64,000 nucleotides of DNA. Origin: Bradyrhizobium sp. SZCCT0231 (GTDB taxonomy: Bacteria; Pseudomonadota; Alphaproteobacteria; Rhizobiales; Xanthobacteraceae). The notes beneath the pieces are model-generated. The model ran no database searches, was not told the origin of the DNA, and worked only from the letters and a program-made list of their open reading frames with translations. Each line of letters starts with the position of its first letter. The stretch's first letter is position 1. A program made the translations under genes and the position numbers. Below, piece after piece: positions 7,924 to 16,169 of this stretch. The stretch covers positions 124,001-188,000 of the forward strand of contig NZ_JAFCKP010000012.1 of NCBI RefSeq assembly GCF_018130245.1, written 5' to 3'.

Positions 7924-8706
7924 ATGCAGTCGCCTGAGGCCAGCACGGCCGTTAGCCCTACCCAGATCCAGCTGGCGCTTTTGGCCTTCGCCGACGAGGT
8001 CGTCGGTACGCTGGCACACCTGTTCGCCTATGTGGGGGCGCTCGCCCTGTTCGCCATCCTCGCCCTCGCAGCGCTCGGCCAGCTGCCTGACGTGCAGGAC
8101 GAGGAACCGGCCGACAAGCCGGGCTGGAGCGTGGCCGACCGTTCGTACCCTGCCTTCGCCGTCAGCCGGCTCGATTCACAAGAGAAAACAGCATCTTACA
8201 CCATCTTCAGGCATCCCGAAGGCGGCCGCCGGGACGTGCTGCGCTGGACCGACACGGCGGACAAGCCTGTGGCCGAGCTCGAAATCTACCGCCAAGGCGC
8301 CGAATTCGACGTGACACGGCCGGCGGCCGCGGGTCTGGCCGCCCAGATGGGTTTGGGTGCGGCCACCCCGCTCGAGCAGGCCGGCCTGATCGACACCAAA
8401 TTCGGTCCCGTCGCCCTGTTCCGGCCAACCGGCACTACGGCGCAGGGCTGCCTCGGCTATCTCAAGCGCAGCGAGGAGCCGGCGCTGCAGATCTCCGGTT
8501 TCTCCTGCCAGGGCGGCAGCCTGCCCGCGACGCGCGCGGCGATCGCCTGCACGCTGAACCGGCTGACGCTGCTGACCTCCGGCAACGAGCCAAAGCTGGC
8601 TGAAATGTTCGCCCATGCCGAGCTCAGGCGCCGGTCCTGCGATTCGCAGGGCTCACCGGACTGGCTGCTCGGCGCCGCCAATGCGCAATTGCGCGGGGCG
8701 CTTTGA
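7924..8706 (+). CDS. Hypothetical protein with one N-terminal membrane helix
   Basis: A 260-residue protein of no recognised family. Residues about 32-52 (HLFAYVGALALFAILALAAL) form a single membrane helix or uncleaved signal. The rest is mixed alpha/beta and probably periplasmic. It contains paired cysteines that could form disulfides (AQGCLGYLK, GFSCQGG, AIACTLN, RRSCDSQG). It ends with WLLGAANAQLRG. It is divergent from asd, with 116 bases between starts. No operon partner lies downstream. Confidence 0.68.
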   Translation: MQSPEASTAVSPTQIQLALLAFADEVVGTLAHLFAYVGALALFAILALAALGQLPDVQDEEPADKPGWSVADRSYPAFAVSRLDSQEKTASYTIFRHPEGGRRDVLRWTDTADKPVAELEIYRQGAEFDVTRPAAAGLAAQMGLGAATPLEQAGLIDTKFGPVALFRPTGTTAQGCLGYLKRSEEPALQISGFSCQGGSLPATRAAIACTLNRLTLLTSGNEPKLAEMFAHAELRRRSCDSQGSPDWLLGAANAQLRGAL

Positions 8707-8862
8707 TCGGCATCAAGCTCAAGTGGCTGGTTTGCATGCAACTTTTGCCGGCACGCACGATTATTCGGAGCTGGTGTGACCCAATTGACCTAGTTGCGGC
8801 CACCCCAGCCGGGCTAGTATGGCGTGAAATCGACTGGCGGCTTGCCGCCTGAAGGGGACGTG

Positions 8863-9261
8863 ATGAGCTCGAAATTTGCTGGTGTAAACAAGTTGGCCGC
8901 GAACAAACTGGCGACACTGCTTGCGGCGGGCGCCGCAATTGCCATCGCGTTCGCGACCCCGGCTGCGGCCGACACCAAGACCAAGCGCTATGACGATCGC
9001 GGCCGCCCCTATTACGGACCGAGCGGCCCCAACGCGGTCTATCAGCAGGGCCGCACCCGTATCTATGTGAGCAAGCGCTCCTGGCTCGACGGCGGCACCG
9101 AGGTCAATCCGGGCGACCGCAAGTTCACCGACTACGCCTTCCCGCCGGCGGTGGGCTATCCATCCTTCGCCCGCGAGAACCTGAACCGGCCGATCGACCG
9201 CCAGCCGCTCTCGCCGCCGCAGGATGTCGGCGGCTATCCGCAGAACTTCCCGCTGTACTGA
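8863..9261 (+). CDS. Small secreted protein of unknown function
   Basis: A 132-residue protein with a signal peptide ending in ATPAAADTKTK. The mature part is short, basic and rich in Tyr, Pro and Gly (RYDDRGRPYYGPSGP, YVSKRSWLDGGTEVNPGDRKFTDY). ATG 8863 follows GAAGGGGACGTG. The in-frame GTG at 8824 would place extra residues before the signal peptide and is unlikely. A strong intrinsic terminator follows. It is probably periplasmic or outer-membrane associated; function is unknown. Confidence 0.75.
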   Translation: MSSKFAGVNKLAANKLATLLAAGAAIAIAFATPAAADTKTKRYDDRGRPYYGPSGPNAVYQQGRTRIYVSKRSWLDGGTEVNPGDRKFTDYAFPPAVGYPSFARENLNRPIDRQPLSPPQDVGGYPQNFPLY

Positions 9262-9282
9262 GCGGACGGATCTTTCCGAATC

Positions 9283-9312
9283 AAATGGCCGGGCTCACGC
9301 CCGGCCATTTTT
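9283..9312 (+). terminator. Intrinsic terminator
   Basis: The stem AAATGGCCGGGC / GCCCGGCCATTT with a four-base loop runs into TTTTT, 22 bases after the stop of the secreted protein. Confidence 0.9.
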
Positions 9313-9327
9313 GTTTTGATGAGGTGC

Positions 9328-9421
9328 CGTAGGGTGGGCAAAGGCGCCCTTGCGCCGTGCCCACCATCTCTCCATGGTCGCGAAAAATGCGTGGGCACGC
9401 TTGCGCTTTGCCCACCCTACG
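9328..9421. repeat. 'CGTAGGGTGGGCAAA' palindromic repeat, copy 2
   Basis: A full palindromic element from CGTAGGGTGGGCAAA to TTTGCCCACCCTACG. Its last bases overlap the end of the acyltransferase gene and supply that gene's TAG stop (9419-9417). It forms a pair with copy 3 at 10087-10181 on the other side of the gene. Confidence 0.9.
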
Positions 9422-10064
9422 ATTCTGCAACTGCGGCAAACACCGGATCATAGCGCCGGCAAAACTCCTCGATCGCCTCGGAGCGGAAATCACTGATGCG
9501 CTCGAAGATGAGCGCGTCCGGCCAATCCCACCAGGCGATGCGGCGCAGGCTTGTCGCGACGGCATCAGAGAAGCGCTTGCGGATGGGGCGCGCGGGAACG
9601 CCGCCGACGATGGTGTAGGGCTCGACGTCGCGGCTGACGACAGCGCCGGCGGCAATCACCGCGCCGTCGCCGACCGTGACGCCCGGCAGCAGGATGGCGG
9701 CGTGGCCGATCCAGACATCGTTGCCGACGATGACGCGGTCGCCGCGGCGCTCCGCGAAGAAATCGCGGTCGCGTGTTACCGTCGCCTCGTAATATTCGGG
9801 GCAATAGGTGAAGCGATGCTGGGATGGCCGGCCCATCGGATGATTGGGCGCACCGATCCGCACCGAATTGGCGATCGCCGTGAACTTGCCGATCGCCGCG
9901 TCGGCGACGTCGCAATTCTCGCCGAGATAGGAGTAGTCCCCGAGCGAAGAATATTCGATGCGCGTGCCCGCGAGCACCTCGCAGCGCCGCCCGATCTGCG
10001 CCTCGCGCTGGCGCACCGTTTCATGGACGATGGTTTCCGCGATCTTGGGGCGGGGCGTATCCAT
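9417..10064 (-). CDS. Hexapeptide-repeat acyltransferase, phosphonate-associated type
   Basis: A 215-residue left-handed beta-helix acetyltransferase. Hexapeptide repeats span from [27 protein letters not shown] through [55 protein letters not shown]. The insertion with [14 protein letters not shown] and the C-terminal AWWDWPDAL resemble the family annotated as phosphonate-metabolism hexapeptide transferase (TIGR03308). No phn gene lies in the window. ATG 10064 follows a CGGAG site. The gene is bracketed by two copies of one repeat, and its stop codon lies inside one of them. Confidence 0.8.
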   Translation of the reverse strand: MDTPRPKIAETIVHETVRQREAQIGRRCEVLAGTRIEYSSLGDYSYLGENCDVADAAIGKFTAIANSVRIGAPNHPMGRPSQHRFTYCPEYYEATVTRDRDFFAERRGDRVIVGNDVWIGHAAILLPGVTVGDGAVIAAGAVVSRDVEPYTIVGGVPARPIRKRFSDAVATSLRRIAWWDWPDALIFERISDFRSEAIEEFCRRYDPVFAAVAES

Positions 10065-10086
10065 GAGGCGGCTCCGATGAAGACGC

Positions 10087-10181
10087 CGTAGGGTGGGCAA
10101 AGGCGCCCTTGCGCCGTGCCCACCATCTCTCGGCAATCACAATCAACATGGTGGGCACGCTTACGCTTTGCCCACCCTACG
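10087..10181. repeat. 'CGTAGGGTGGGCAAA' palindromic repeat, copy 3
   Basis: The first 45 or so bases are identical to copy 2. The loop differs, and the element ends GCTTTGCCCACCCTACG. It lies between the acyltransferase start and the leuB stop. Confidence 0.9.
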
Positions 10182-10197
10182 ATGGCGGTGCTTTTGG

Positions 10198-11310
10198 CTA
10201 CGCGTGCAGCTTCTGCAATTCCTTCAAGATCGCTTCGCCCATCTGCGTGGTGGAAGCGGCCGTGGTGCCTTCCGACTTGATGTCGGCGGTGCGCAGGCCG
10301 CTTGCGAGCACGGCGGCGATCGCCTGGTCGACCTTGTCGGCGAGATCGCCCATGTCGAAGGAATAGCGCAGCGCCATGCCGAAGGACGAGATCATCGCGA
10401 TGGGATTGGCGAGGCCTTGGCCTGCGATATCAGGCGCCGAGCCGTGCACTGGCTCGTACAGCGCCTTGCGCTTCTTGGTCTTGACGTCGACCTCGCCGAG
10501 CGAGGCCGAGGGCAGCATGCCGAGCGATCCGGTCAGCATCGCCGCGATGTCGGAGAGCATGTCGCCGAACAAATTGTCGGTGACGATGACGTCGAACTGC
10601 TTCGGCCATTTCACCAGCATCATGCCGCCGGAATCGGCGAGCTGGTGCTCGAGCGTGACGTCAGGGTATTCGCGCTTGTGGACCTGGGTCATGACCTCGT
10701 TCCAGAGCACGCCCGACTTCATGACGTTGCGCTTCTCCATCGAGGTCACCTTGTTCTTGCGCTTCCTGGCAAGCTCGAAGGCGACGCGGCCGATGCGCTC
10801 GATCTCATAGGTGTCGTAGACCTGGGTATCGATGGCGCGCTTCTGGCCGTTGCCGAGATCGGTGATGGTCTTGGGCTCGCCGAAATAGACGCCGCCGGTG
10901 AGCTCGCGCACGATCATGATGTCGAGGCCTTCGACTGCCTCGCGCTTCAGGCTGGATGCATCGGCCAGCGCCGGGTAGCACACCGCGGGACGCAAATTGG
11001 CGAACAGCGCGAGATCCTTGCGCAAGCGGAGCAGGCCGGCTTCGGGGCGCACCTCATAGGGAACGGCATCCCACTTGGGACCGCCGACCGCGCCGAAGAT
11101 CACGGCGTCGGCGTCTTTCGCCTTTGCCATGTCGCCCTCGGAGATCGACACCTTGTGGGCGTCATAGGCCGAGCCGCCGACGAGCCCGGTGTCGGTCTCG
11201 AACTTGGCGATCCCGGCCGAATTGAGCCAGTCGATCAGCCGCTTCACCTCGCCCATCACCTCGGGGCCGATACCGTCGCCGGGGAGCAGCAGCAATTTGT
11301 GGGTCGCCAT
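10198..11310 (-). CDS. leuB: 3-isopropylmalate dehydrogenase
   Basis: LeuB oxidises and decarboxylates 3-isopropylmalate to 2-ketoisocaproate with NAD+. The 370-residue protein starts [19 protein letters not shown]. It has the substrate-binding region [16 protein letters not shown], the metal- and substrate-binding [17 protein letters not shown] and the NAD-binding [17 protein letters not shown] 11310 has AGAGGAAACG as ribosome-binding site. The longer open frame upstream has no family similarity. It is separate from leuD and divergent from the MFS transporter. Confidence 0.96.
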   Translation of the reverse strand: MATHKLLLLPGDGIGPEVMGEVKRLIDWLNSAGIAKFETDTGLVGGSAYDAHKVSISEGDMAKAKDADAVIFGAVGGPKWDAVPYEVRPEAGLLRLRKDLALFANLRPAVCYPALADASSLKREAVEGLDIMIVRELTGGVYFGEPKTITDLGNGQKRAIDTQVYDTYEIERIGRVAFELARKRKNKVTSMEKRNVMKSGVLWNEVMTQVHKREYPDVTLEHQLADSGGMMLVKWPKQFDVIVTDNLFGDMLSDIAAMLTGSLGMLPSASLGEVDVKTKKRKALYEPVHGSAPDIAGQGLANPIAMISSFGMALRYSFDMGDLADKVDQAIAAVLASGLRTADIKSEGTTAASTTQMGEAILKELQKLHA

Positions 11311-11442
11311 GGTCGTTTCCTCTGAGATCGAATTCGGCCGGAGTGCTAGAGCGGCGTTGCGCCCTTGGCAAGACACCATTGCCGCGCCGCGGCTGTGCAA
11401 GACAGGCAGGGCCTGCCACAGTGCGGGCTGCCGGAGTACCCC

Positions 11443-12648
11443 TTGCACGCCCAAGACTGCTTTACTAAAGACCGCCGTCCCCCGAACCCGCATCCTGCGC
11501 GGCTGATCCTGACCCTGTCGCTGGCGGCGACGGTCGGGCTCGGCATCGGCCGCTTTGCCTATGCGCTGGTGCTGCCCGACATGCGGGAAGACCTCGGCTG
11601 GTCCTACTCGGCGGCCGGTTTCATGAACACCATCAACGCGGTCGGCTACCTCGTCGGCGCGCTGGTGGCGTCCCGGCTGATTCAGCGCGTCGGCTGGTCG
11701 GCGGCGATCCGCGGCGGAACCCTCGCCTGCCTCGCCGCGCTCGCCACCTGCGCGCTGTCAGGCAATTTCGTCGCGCTGAGCCTGGCGCGCCTCGTGCTGG
11801 GCTTGGGCGCGGCGGCCGGCTTCGTCGCCGGCGGCGCGCTGGCTGCGACCGTTGCGCAGTCGCAGCCCGCGCGGGCCAATTTCCTGCTGAGCCTGTTCTA
11901 CGCCGGCCCTGGCATCGGCATTCTCGCCTCGGGGCTGATCGCCCCGTTCACGCTGCAATATTTCGGGCCGGGCTCGTGGTGGATCGTGTGGTGGGCGCTG
12001 ACGCTGCTGTCCGTCGCGATGACCATCCCGCTGTTCCTGATCCGTATCGAGAGCAGTGTCCGTTTCTCGGAAGGCGGTCACACGTCGTTCGCGATCCCGC
12101 CGGTGCTGATCTATCTCGCCGGCTACTTCCTGTTCGGCGCCGGCTACATCGCCTACATGACCTTCATGATCGCCTATGTGCGCGACGGCGGCGGCGGGGC
12201 TGCGGCACAGGCGGCGTTCTGGAGCCTGATCGGCCTGTCCGCCTTCGTCACGCCATGGGCCTGGCGCGGCGTGCTGGCGCTCGATCGCGGCGGGCTCGCC
12301 ACCGCCATCATCCTCGGCACCAACGCGCTGGGTGCGGCCCTGCCGATGCTGGGGCATTCGCCGGCATGGCTCGCGGTCTCGGCCGTCGTGTTCGGCGTCG
12401 CCTTCTTCGCCGTGGTCGGCTCGACCACCGCCTTCGTACGCTTCAACTATCCGCCGCAGGTGTGGCCGACCGCGATCGCGGCGATGACGATCTCGTTCGG
12501 CGTCGGCCAGACGCTCGGGCCGATCGTGGTCGGTGCGATCACCGATGCGCTGGGGAGCTTGAGTTACGCGCTGAATGTCTCGGCGGCGCTATTGGCGCTG
12601 GGGGCGGTTGCGGCGCTGTGCCAAAGGAAGGTGGGGCCGAGGGCTTGA
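11443..12648 (+). CDS. YbfB/YjiJ-type MFS transporter
   Basis: A membrane protein of about 401 residues with roughly 12 helices. It begins [50 protein letters not shown], which is typical of the MFS_4 (YbfB/YjiJ) family; the substrate is unknown. No ATG lies near the N-terminus. TTG 11443 has GGAG six bases upstream and gives a compact protein, whereas the frame is open to a TTG at 11365. The gene is divergent from leuB, with about 130 bases between starts. A palindromic repeat follows immediately. Confidence 0.8.
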   Translation: MHAQDCFTKDRRPPNPHPARLILTLSLAATVGLGIGRFAYALVLPDMREDLGWSYSAAGFMNTINAVGYLVGALVASRLIQRVGWSAAIRGGTLACLAALATCALSGNFVALSLARLVLGLGAAAGFVAGGALAATVAQSQPARANFLLSLFYAGPGIGILASGLIAPFTLQYFGPGSWWIVWWALTLLSVAMTIPLFLIRIESSVRFSEGGHTSFAIPPVLIYLAGYFLFGAGYIAYMTFMIAYVRDGGGGAAAQAAFWSLIGLSAFVTPWAWRGVLALDRGGLATAIILGTNALGAALPMLGHSPAWLAVSAVVFGVAFFAVVGSTTAFVRFNYPPQVWPTAIAAMTISFGVGQTLGPIVVGAITDALGSLSYALNVSAALLALGAVAALCQRKVGPRA

Positions 12649-12650
12649 CC

Positions 12651-12751
12651 GTCATTCCGGGGCGCGCGTCGCGCGAGCCCGGAATCCATTCATCCACCAG
12701 CGCTGCGGCCCGATGGATTCCGGGTTCTCGCTTCGCGAGCCCCGGAATGAC
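12651..12751. repeat. 'GTCATTCCGGGG' palindromic repeat, copy 1
   Basis: The ends GTCATTCCGGGGCGCG and CCCCGGAATGAC form an inverted repeat. The inner pair GGAATCCAT / ATGGATTCC makes a second stem. It sits in the convergent gap between the MFS gene and the molybdopterin oxidoreductase and could serve both as a terminator-like structure. Confidence 0.85.
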
Positions 12752-12759
12752 GGACTCCA

Positions 12760-13542
12760 TCAGCTCCCACTGAACGAATTGTACCCCTGGTCTTCCCAAT
12801 AGCCGCCCTTGTAATCGTTGGTGACTTCCATCGAGACCACGTATTTCGGGTTCTTGAAGCCGAGCTTCGTGGGCACGCGGATCTTCATCGGGAAGCCGTA
12901 GGCGCGCGGCAGAATTTCGTTGGCGTATTTGAACGTCATCTGGGTCTGCGGATGCAGCGCGCTGCGCATGTCGAGCGGCGAGTTGTAGCCGTCCTTGTCG
13001 GCGCACTGGAACCAGACATATTTCGCGCGGGTGTCGGCGCCGATCAGTTTTAAGAAATCGCGCAAGGGCGTGCCGGTCCAGCTGCCGATCGCGCTCCAGC
13101 CCTCGACGCAGATGTGACGGGTGATTTGCGTGACCTGCGGCAATTGATAGAGCTCGTCCAGCGTCCACGACTTCTTGTTGTCGACGAGTCCGCGGACCTC
13201 GAGCTTCCAGTCTTTGCCGTCGACGTCGGGCGCGTCGTCGAGATCGTAGTAGGCGTTGAACGGGAACGGCTTCGTGATCGCGCTTTCGGGAAACGTCGGT
13301 GCCAGCGCGTCGGGATTGAAGACGAAGGCCTGCACCGCGTCGTTGAATTTCGAGACCTGCTTCAGCATCTCCTCGGCCGAAGAGGAGTCGACGACGTCGC
13401 AGCCGGTGAGCAGGGTCAGCGCGCCCAGGCTGGCGCCGCCCGCGATGAAGCGGCGGCGGGTCACGTCGGGCATCGTCTTGATGGAGTCCTTGATCAGGAG
13501 GCGCTTGTCGACGCCGGGGATCAGGAATGAGCGCTTGGCCAT
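12760..13542 (-). CDS. Molybdopterin-dependent oxidoreductase (sulfite-oxidase/MsrP-like), Tat lipoprotein candidate
   Basis: A 260-residue protein of the sulfite oxidase / MsrP superfamily. The twin-arginine motif RRRFIAGGA is at residues 29-37, and LLTGC places a lipobox Cys at residue 48, so it may be a Tat-exported lipoprotein. The molybdenum-ligating Cys is probably Cys145 in RHICVEGWSAIGSWTG. The C-terminus LPRAYGFPMKIRVPTKLG and GYWEDQGYN is typical. It is shorter than E. coli MsrP. ATG 13542 has AAGGAGGA and starts 10 bases after the cytochrome b gene, its likely electron donor. The substrate is unknown. Confidence 0.87.
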   Translation of the reverse strand: MAKRSFLIPGVDKRLLIKDSIKTMPDVTRRRFIAGGASLGALTLLTGCDVVDSSSAEEMLKQVSKFNDAVQAFVFNPDALAPTFPESAITKPFPFNAYYDLDDAPDVDGKDWKLEVRGLVDNKKSWTLDELYQLPQVTQITRHICVEGWSAIGSWTGTPLRDFLKLIGADTRAKYVWFQCADKDGYNSPLDMRSALHPQTQMTFKYANEILPRAYGFPMKIRVPTKLGFKNPKYVVSMEVTNDYKGGYWEDQGYNSFSGS

Positions 13543-13552
13543 GGTCTCCTCC

Positions 13553-14182
13553 TTATCGCCCGATGATCATCGCGCGCAGGCTCTTCGGCACCAGCAGCGC
13601 GAGCAGGACGTGGATGACGAGGAAGGCGCAGATCGCGGCCATGCAGAAGAAGTGGACATAGCGCGCGGTCGGATAATCGCCGAACAGCATCACAAGGTAA
13701 TAAAGCTGCACCGGCTTCCACATCGCAAGGCCCGACAGCACGATCAGCACGCCGACCACGATGATGCCGGCATAGAGCAAGCGCTGCACGTAGTTGTAGA
13801 CGGTGAGATCGTCATGGCCGAGCTTGAAGGTCAGGGCGGCCCTGACGTCGTGCAGCACGCCTGACGGCGTGATCGGCAGCAGTTTCTTGCGGAAGCGGCC
13901 GGTGGCGAAGCCGGTGATGAGATAGGCGAGGCCGTTGATCATCAACAGCCACATCGCCGCGAAGTGCCAGAGCAGGCCGCCGCCGAGCCAGCCGCCGAGC
14001 GTGTACTCGCGCGGGAAGCTGAAGCCGAACAGCGGCGAGGCGTTGTAGATCTGCCAACCCGACAGGATCATCAGGATCATGGCGAGGGCGTTGATCCAGT
14101 GCATGACGCGGACCCAGGCCGGCTGGATCACTTTGGCCGGGGTGGCCCTGACCTGCTCGTCGGTGACTGTGAGGCTCGCCAT
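13553..14182 (-). CDS. Membrane cytochrome b (cytochrome b561/NiFe-hydrogenase b type)
   Basis: A 209-residue integral membrane protein with four predicted helices. Candidate haem-binding His residues lie in VRVMHWINALAM, LLWHFAAMWLL, ARYVHFFCMAAI and FLVIHVLLALL. The segment NYVQRLLYAGIIVVGVLIVLSGLAMW is characteristic of hydrogenase-type cytochrome b subunits. It probably passes electrons from quinol to the molybdopterin enzyme encoded 10 bases downstream, replacing the MsrQ/YedZ role. ATG 14182 is chosen over an upstream start 11 codons away. Confidence 0.88.
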   Translation of the reverse strand: MASLTVTDEQVRATPAKVIQPAWVRVMHWINALAMILMILSGWQIYNASPLFGFSFPREYTLGGWLGGGLLWHFAAMWLLMINGLAYLITGFATGRFRKKLLPITPSGVLHDVRAALTFKLGHDDLTVYNYVQRLLYAGIIVVGVLIVLSGLAMWKPVQLYYLVMLFGDYPTARYVHFFCMAAICAFLVIHVLLALLVPKSLRAMIIGR

Positions 14183-14364
14183 GGTGGTTCCGTCCTGAAG
14201 GTCGCGTGACAACAATTATACGCCGGTGCGTCCGCTTTCGTTACGCCCTGTCGGCCATCGAATCGATGCCGTGAGGCTATTGCGGTCACAAAAATGCGAG
14301 CCGGGCACCCCCGGCTCGCCGTCTCGAAGCACCCTGCTCGGGGATGAAACAGGGGGGCGCGGTG

Positions 14365-14919
14365 TTACGTCGCCGGCATCAACACGGTGTCGACAACATG
14401 GATGACGCCGTTGGACTGGTTGACGTTGGAGATCGTCACCATCGAGGTGCCGCCCTTGGCATCGACGATCCAGGTCTTGCCGTCCATCTTCTTCACGGTC
14501 AGCTCCTCGCCCTCCGCGGTCTTCAGCTTCTTGCCGTCGGTGAGGTCGGAGGCATCGAGCTTGCCGGGCACGACATGGTAGGTGAGGATCTTGGTCAGCG
14601 TCGCCTTGTTCTCGGGCTTGACCAGATTGTCGACGGTGCCGGCCGGCAGCTTGCTGAAGGCGGCGTTGGTCGGCGCGAACACCGTGAACGGACCCTTGCT
14701 CTCCAGCGTCGGCACCAGGCCGGCCGCCTTCACCGCCGCCACCAGCGTGGTGTGGTCCTTCGAGTTGACCGCGTTCTGCACGATGTTCTTGGACGGGAAC
14801 ATCGCGGCGCCGCCGACCATGACGGTCTTCTCCTCGGCACGCACAGGCGCGACGACGGTCGCGGTGATGGCGAGGGCGCTGAAGGCGGCGGCAGCGAGAT
14901 AGGCAATGCGCTTCGACAT
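14365..14919 (-). CDS. Secreted fasciclin (FAS1) domain protein
   Basis: A 184-residue exported protein. The signal peptide MSKRIAYLAAAAFSALAITATVVAPVRAEE is followed by one FAS1 domain. FAS1 motifs are GPFTVFAPTNAAFSKLP (H1 region), LTKILTYHVVPGKL and VIHVVDTVLMP (H2 and end). The mature N-terminus GGAAMFPSKNIVQNAV is common in rhizobial homologues. It is on the same strand as the cytochrome b/molybdopterin pair, 182 bases upstream, and may be co-regulated. A role in surface adhesion or envelope stress is suggested by the family only. Confidence 0.9.
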   Translation of the reverse strand: MSKRIAYLAAAAFSALAITATVVAPVRAEEKTVMVGGAAMFPSKNIVQNAVNSKDHTTLVAAVKAAGLVPTLESKGPFTVFAPTNAAFSKLPAGTVDNLVKPENKATLTKILTYHVVPGKLDASDLTDGKKLKTAEGEELTVKKMDGKTWIVDAKGGTSMVTISNVNQSNGVIHVVDTVLMPAT

Positions 14920-15133
14920 GGAAAGTCTCCCGATTGAATGATGACCGGCGATGGCCGGCGTTTGAGTTGGGCAACAACGGCGACTGCGACAGGTGAGAAG
15001 TGATGCAGCAGTGCCGTCGTTGGACCGAACTACGGGAGGGTTCGCGATGCGGTTTCGGGGAAAAATTCTTTGTGATGGGTGAAACTATCGGCGGGGATGT
15101 TCGTGCGGGGCGAACATGCGCCTCACCCTCCGC

Positions 15134-15292
15134 CGTCGTCCCGGACAAGCGCGCTCCTAGCGCGCGCAGATCCGGGACCCATAATCACAGGAAGGAGTTT
15201 TGCGAAGACTCGGAGTGACCAGTTTCGCGCGACAACTTCTCCCTGTGGTTATGGGTCCCGGGCTCGCGACTTTGTCGCACCCCGGGACGACG
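15134..15292. repeat. Long inverted repeat, 'CGTCGTCCCGG' family
   Basis: The outer ends CGTCGTCCCGG and CCGGGACGACG pair. Inner arms GGGACCCATAATCACAGG and CCCTGTGGTTATGGGTCCC form a second long stem. It occupies the middle of the 402-base gap 14920-15321 between the fasciclin and SDR genes. I see no gene elsewhere in that gap. Confidence 0.82.
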
Positions 15293-15321
15293 AGCGGAGA
15301 ATGTGGCGCGGTCGTCGCGTC

Positions 15322-16083
15322 TCAATCCCTGTTGTTCGGTGTCTGGATGAACCCGCGATTATGCGTGGGGCTGATCAGGAGCTCGTTGATGCAGACGCGC
15401 GGCGGCATGCTGGCGATGAAGGCGATGGTGCGGCCGAGATCTTCGGATTGCAGCATCCTGGCCTGCTCCTCTTCGCTCGGCACCACGGGACGCAGCTTCA
15501 GGATCGGGGTGGCGACTTCGCCCGGCATCAGGCAGCAGGCGCGCAGGCCGTTGACGCATTCGTCCATGTTGAAGGAATGGGTCAGCGCCAGCACCGCATG
15601 CTTGGTGGTGGTGTAGGCCGGGCCCGGCATCTTCGAGACGTGGCGGCCGGCCCAGGACGAGACATTGATGATCGAGCCGTCCTGCTGCTTGCGCATCGTC
15701 GGCAGCACGGCGCGCATGCAATAGAGCACGCCGTTGAGATTGACTTGGACCAGCTTGTCCCAGCCTTCGAGTTCCATGTCCTTCCAGCTGCGCTTGGGAA
15801 CATTGATGCCGGCATTGTTGACCAGGAGGTCGATGCGGCCGTGCTTTGCGACGATCTGATCGGCCGCCTTCTGGGCCTCGGCTGCGTCCGACACATCCAG
15901 TGCAATGGCCTCGGCTGCCCCGCCGGCATTGGTAATCCTGGTCACCACGGCATCCAGGGCTGACTGGCGACGGCCCGAGACCACCACGATCCAGCCGTCG
16001 GCAGCCAACGCCTCGGCGCCGGCCTCCCCGATCCCGCTGCCGCCGCCCGTGACCCAGGCCACGCGTTTCCCGTTTCTTGTCAT
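15322..16083 (-). CDS. Short-chain dehydrogenase/reductase
   Basis: A 253-residue classical SDR. The cofactor motif is TGGGSGIG at about residues 12-19, NNAG is in LLVNNAGINV, the catalytic Ser is in INVSSWAG and YxxxK is AYTTTKHA. The C-terminal PRVCINELLISPTHNRGF is that of YdfG-like NADP-dependent dehydrogenases. It probably oxidises or reduces a small hydroxy acid or alcohol. It is divergent from the malonyl-CoA synthetase gene, with 86 bases between starts, so a shared control region is possible. The substrate is not assignable. Confidence 0.88.
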   Translation of the reverse strand: MTRNGKRVAWVTGGGSGIGEAGAEALAADGWIVVVSGRRQSALDAVVTRITNAGGAAEAIALDVSDAAEAQKAADQIVAKHGRIDLLVNNAGINVPKRSWKDMELEGWDKLVQVNLNGVLYCMRAVLPTMRKQQDGSIINVSSWAGRHVSKMPGPAYTTTKHAVLALTHSFNMDECVNGLRACCLMPGEVATPILKLRPVVPSEEEQARMLQSEDLGRTIAFIASMPPRVCINELLISPTHNRGFIQTPNNRD

Positions 16084-16169
16084 GCCAACTGTCTCCGTTG
16101 CTTCTGCGGGGCGGTTTTTGCTAATCCAGCCCTCGATTTTGACCGGCCTCCGCCGTCGAGGAATGTTGC

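Noticed and set aside
8746-8862. Sigma-70 promoter (TTGACC and TAGTAT) before the secreted protein
   Set aside because: The spacing is about 24 bases, too long for a normal promoter.
9328-10181. Repeat pair as a CRISPR array or insertion-sequence ends
   Set aside because: The elements are palindromes with one gene between them, not regular spacers, and no transposase is present.
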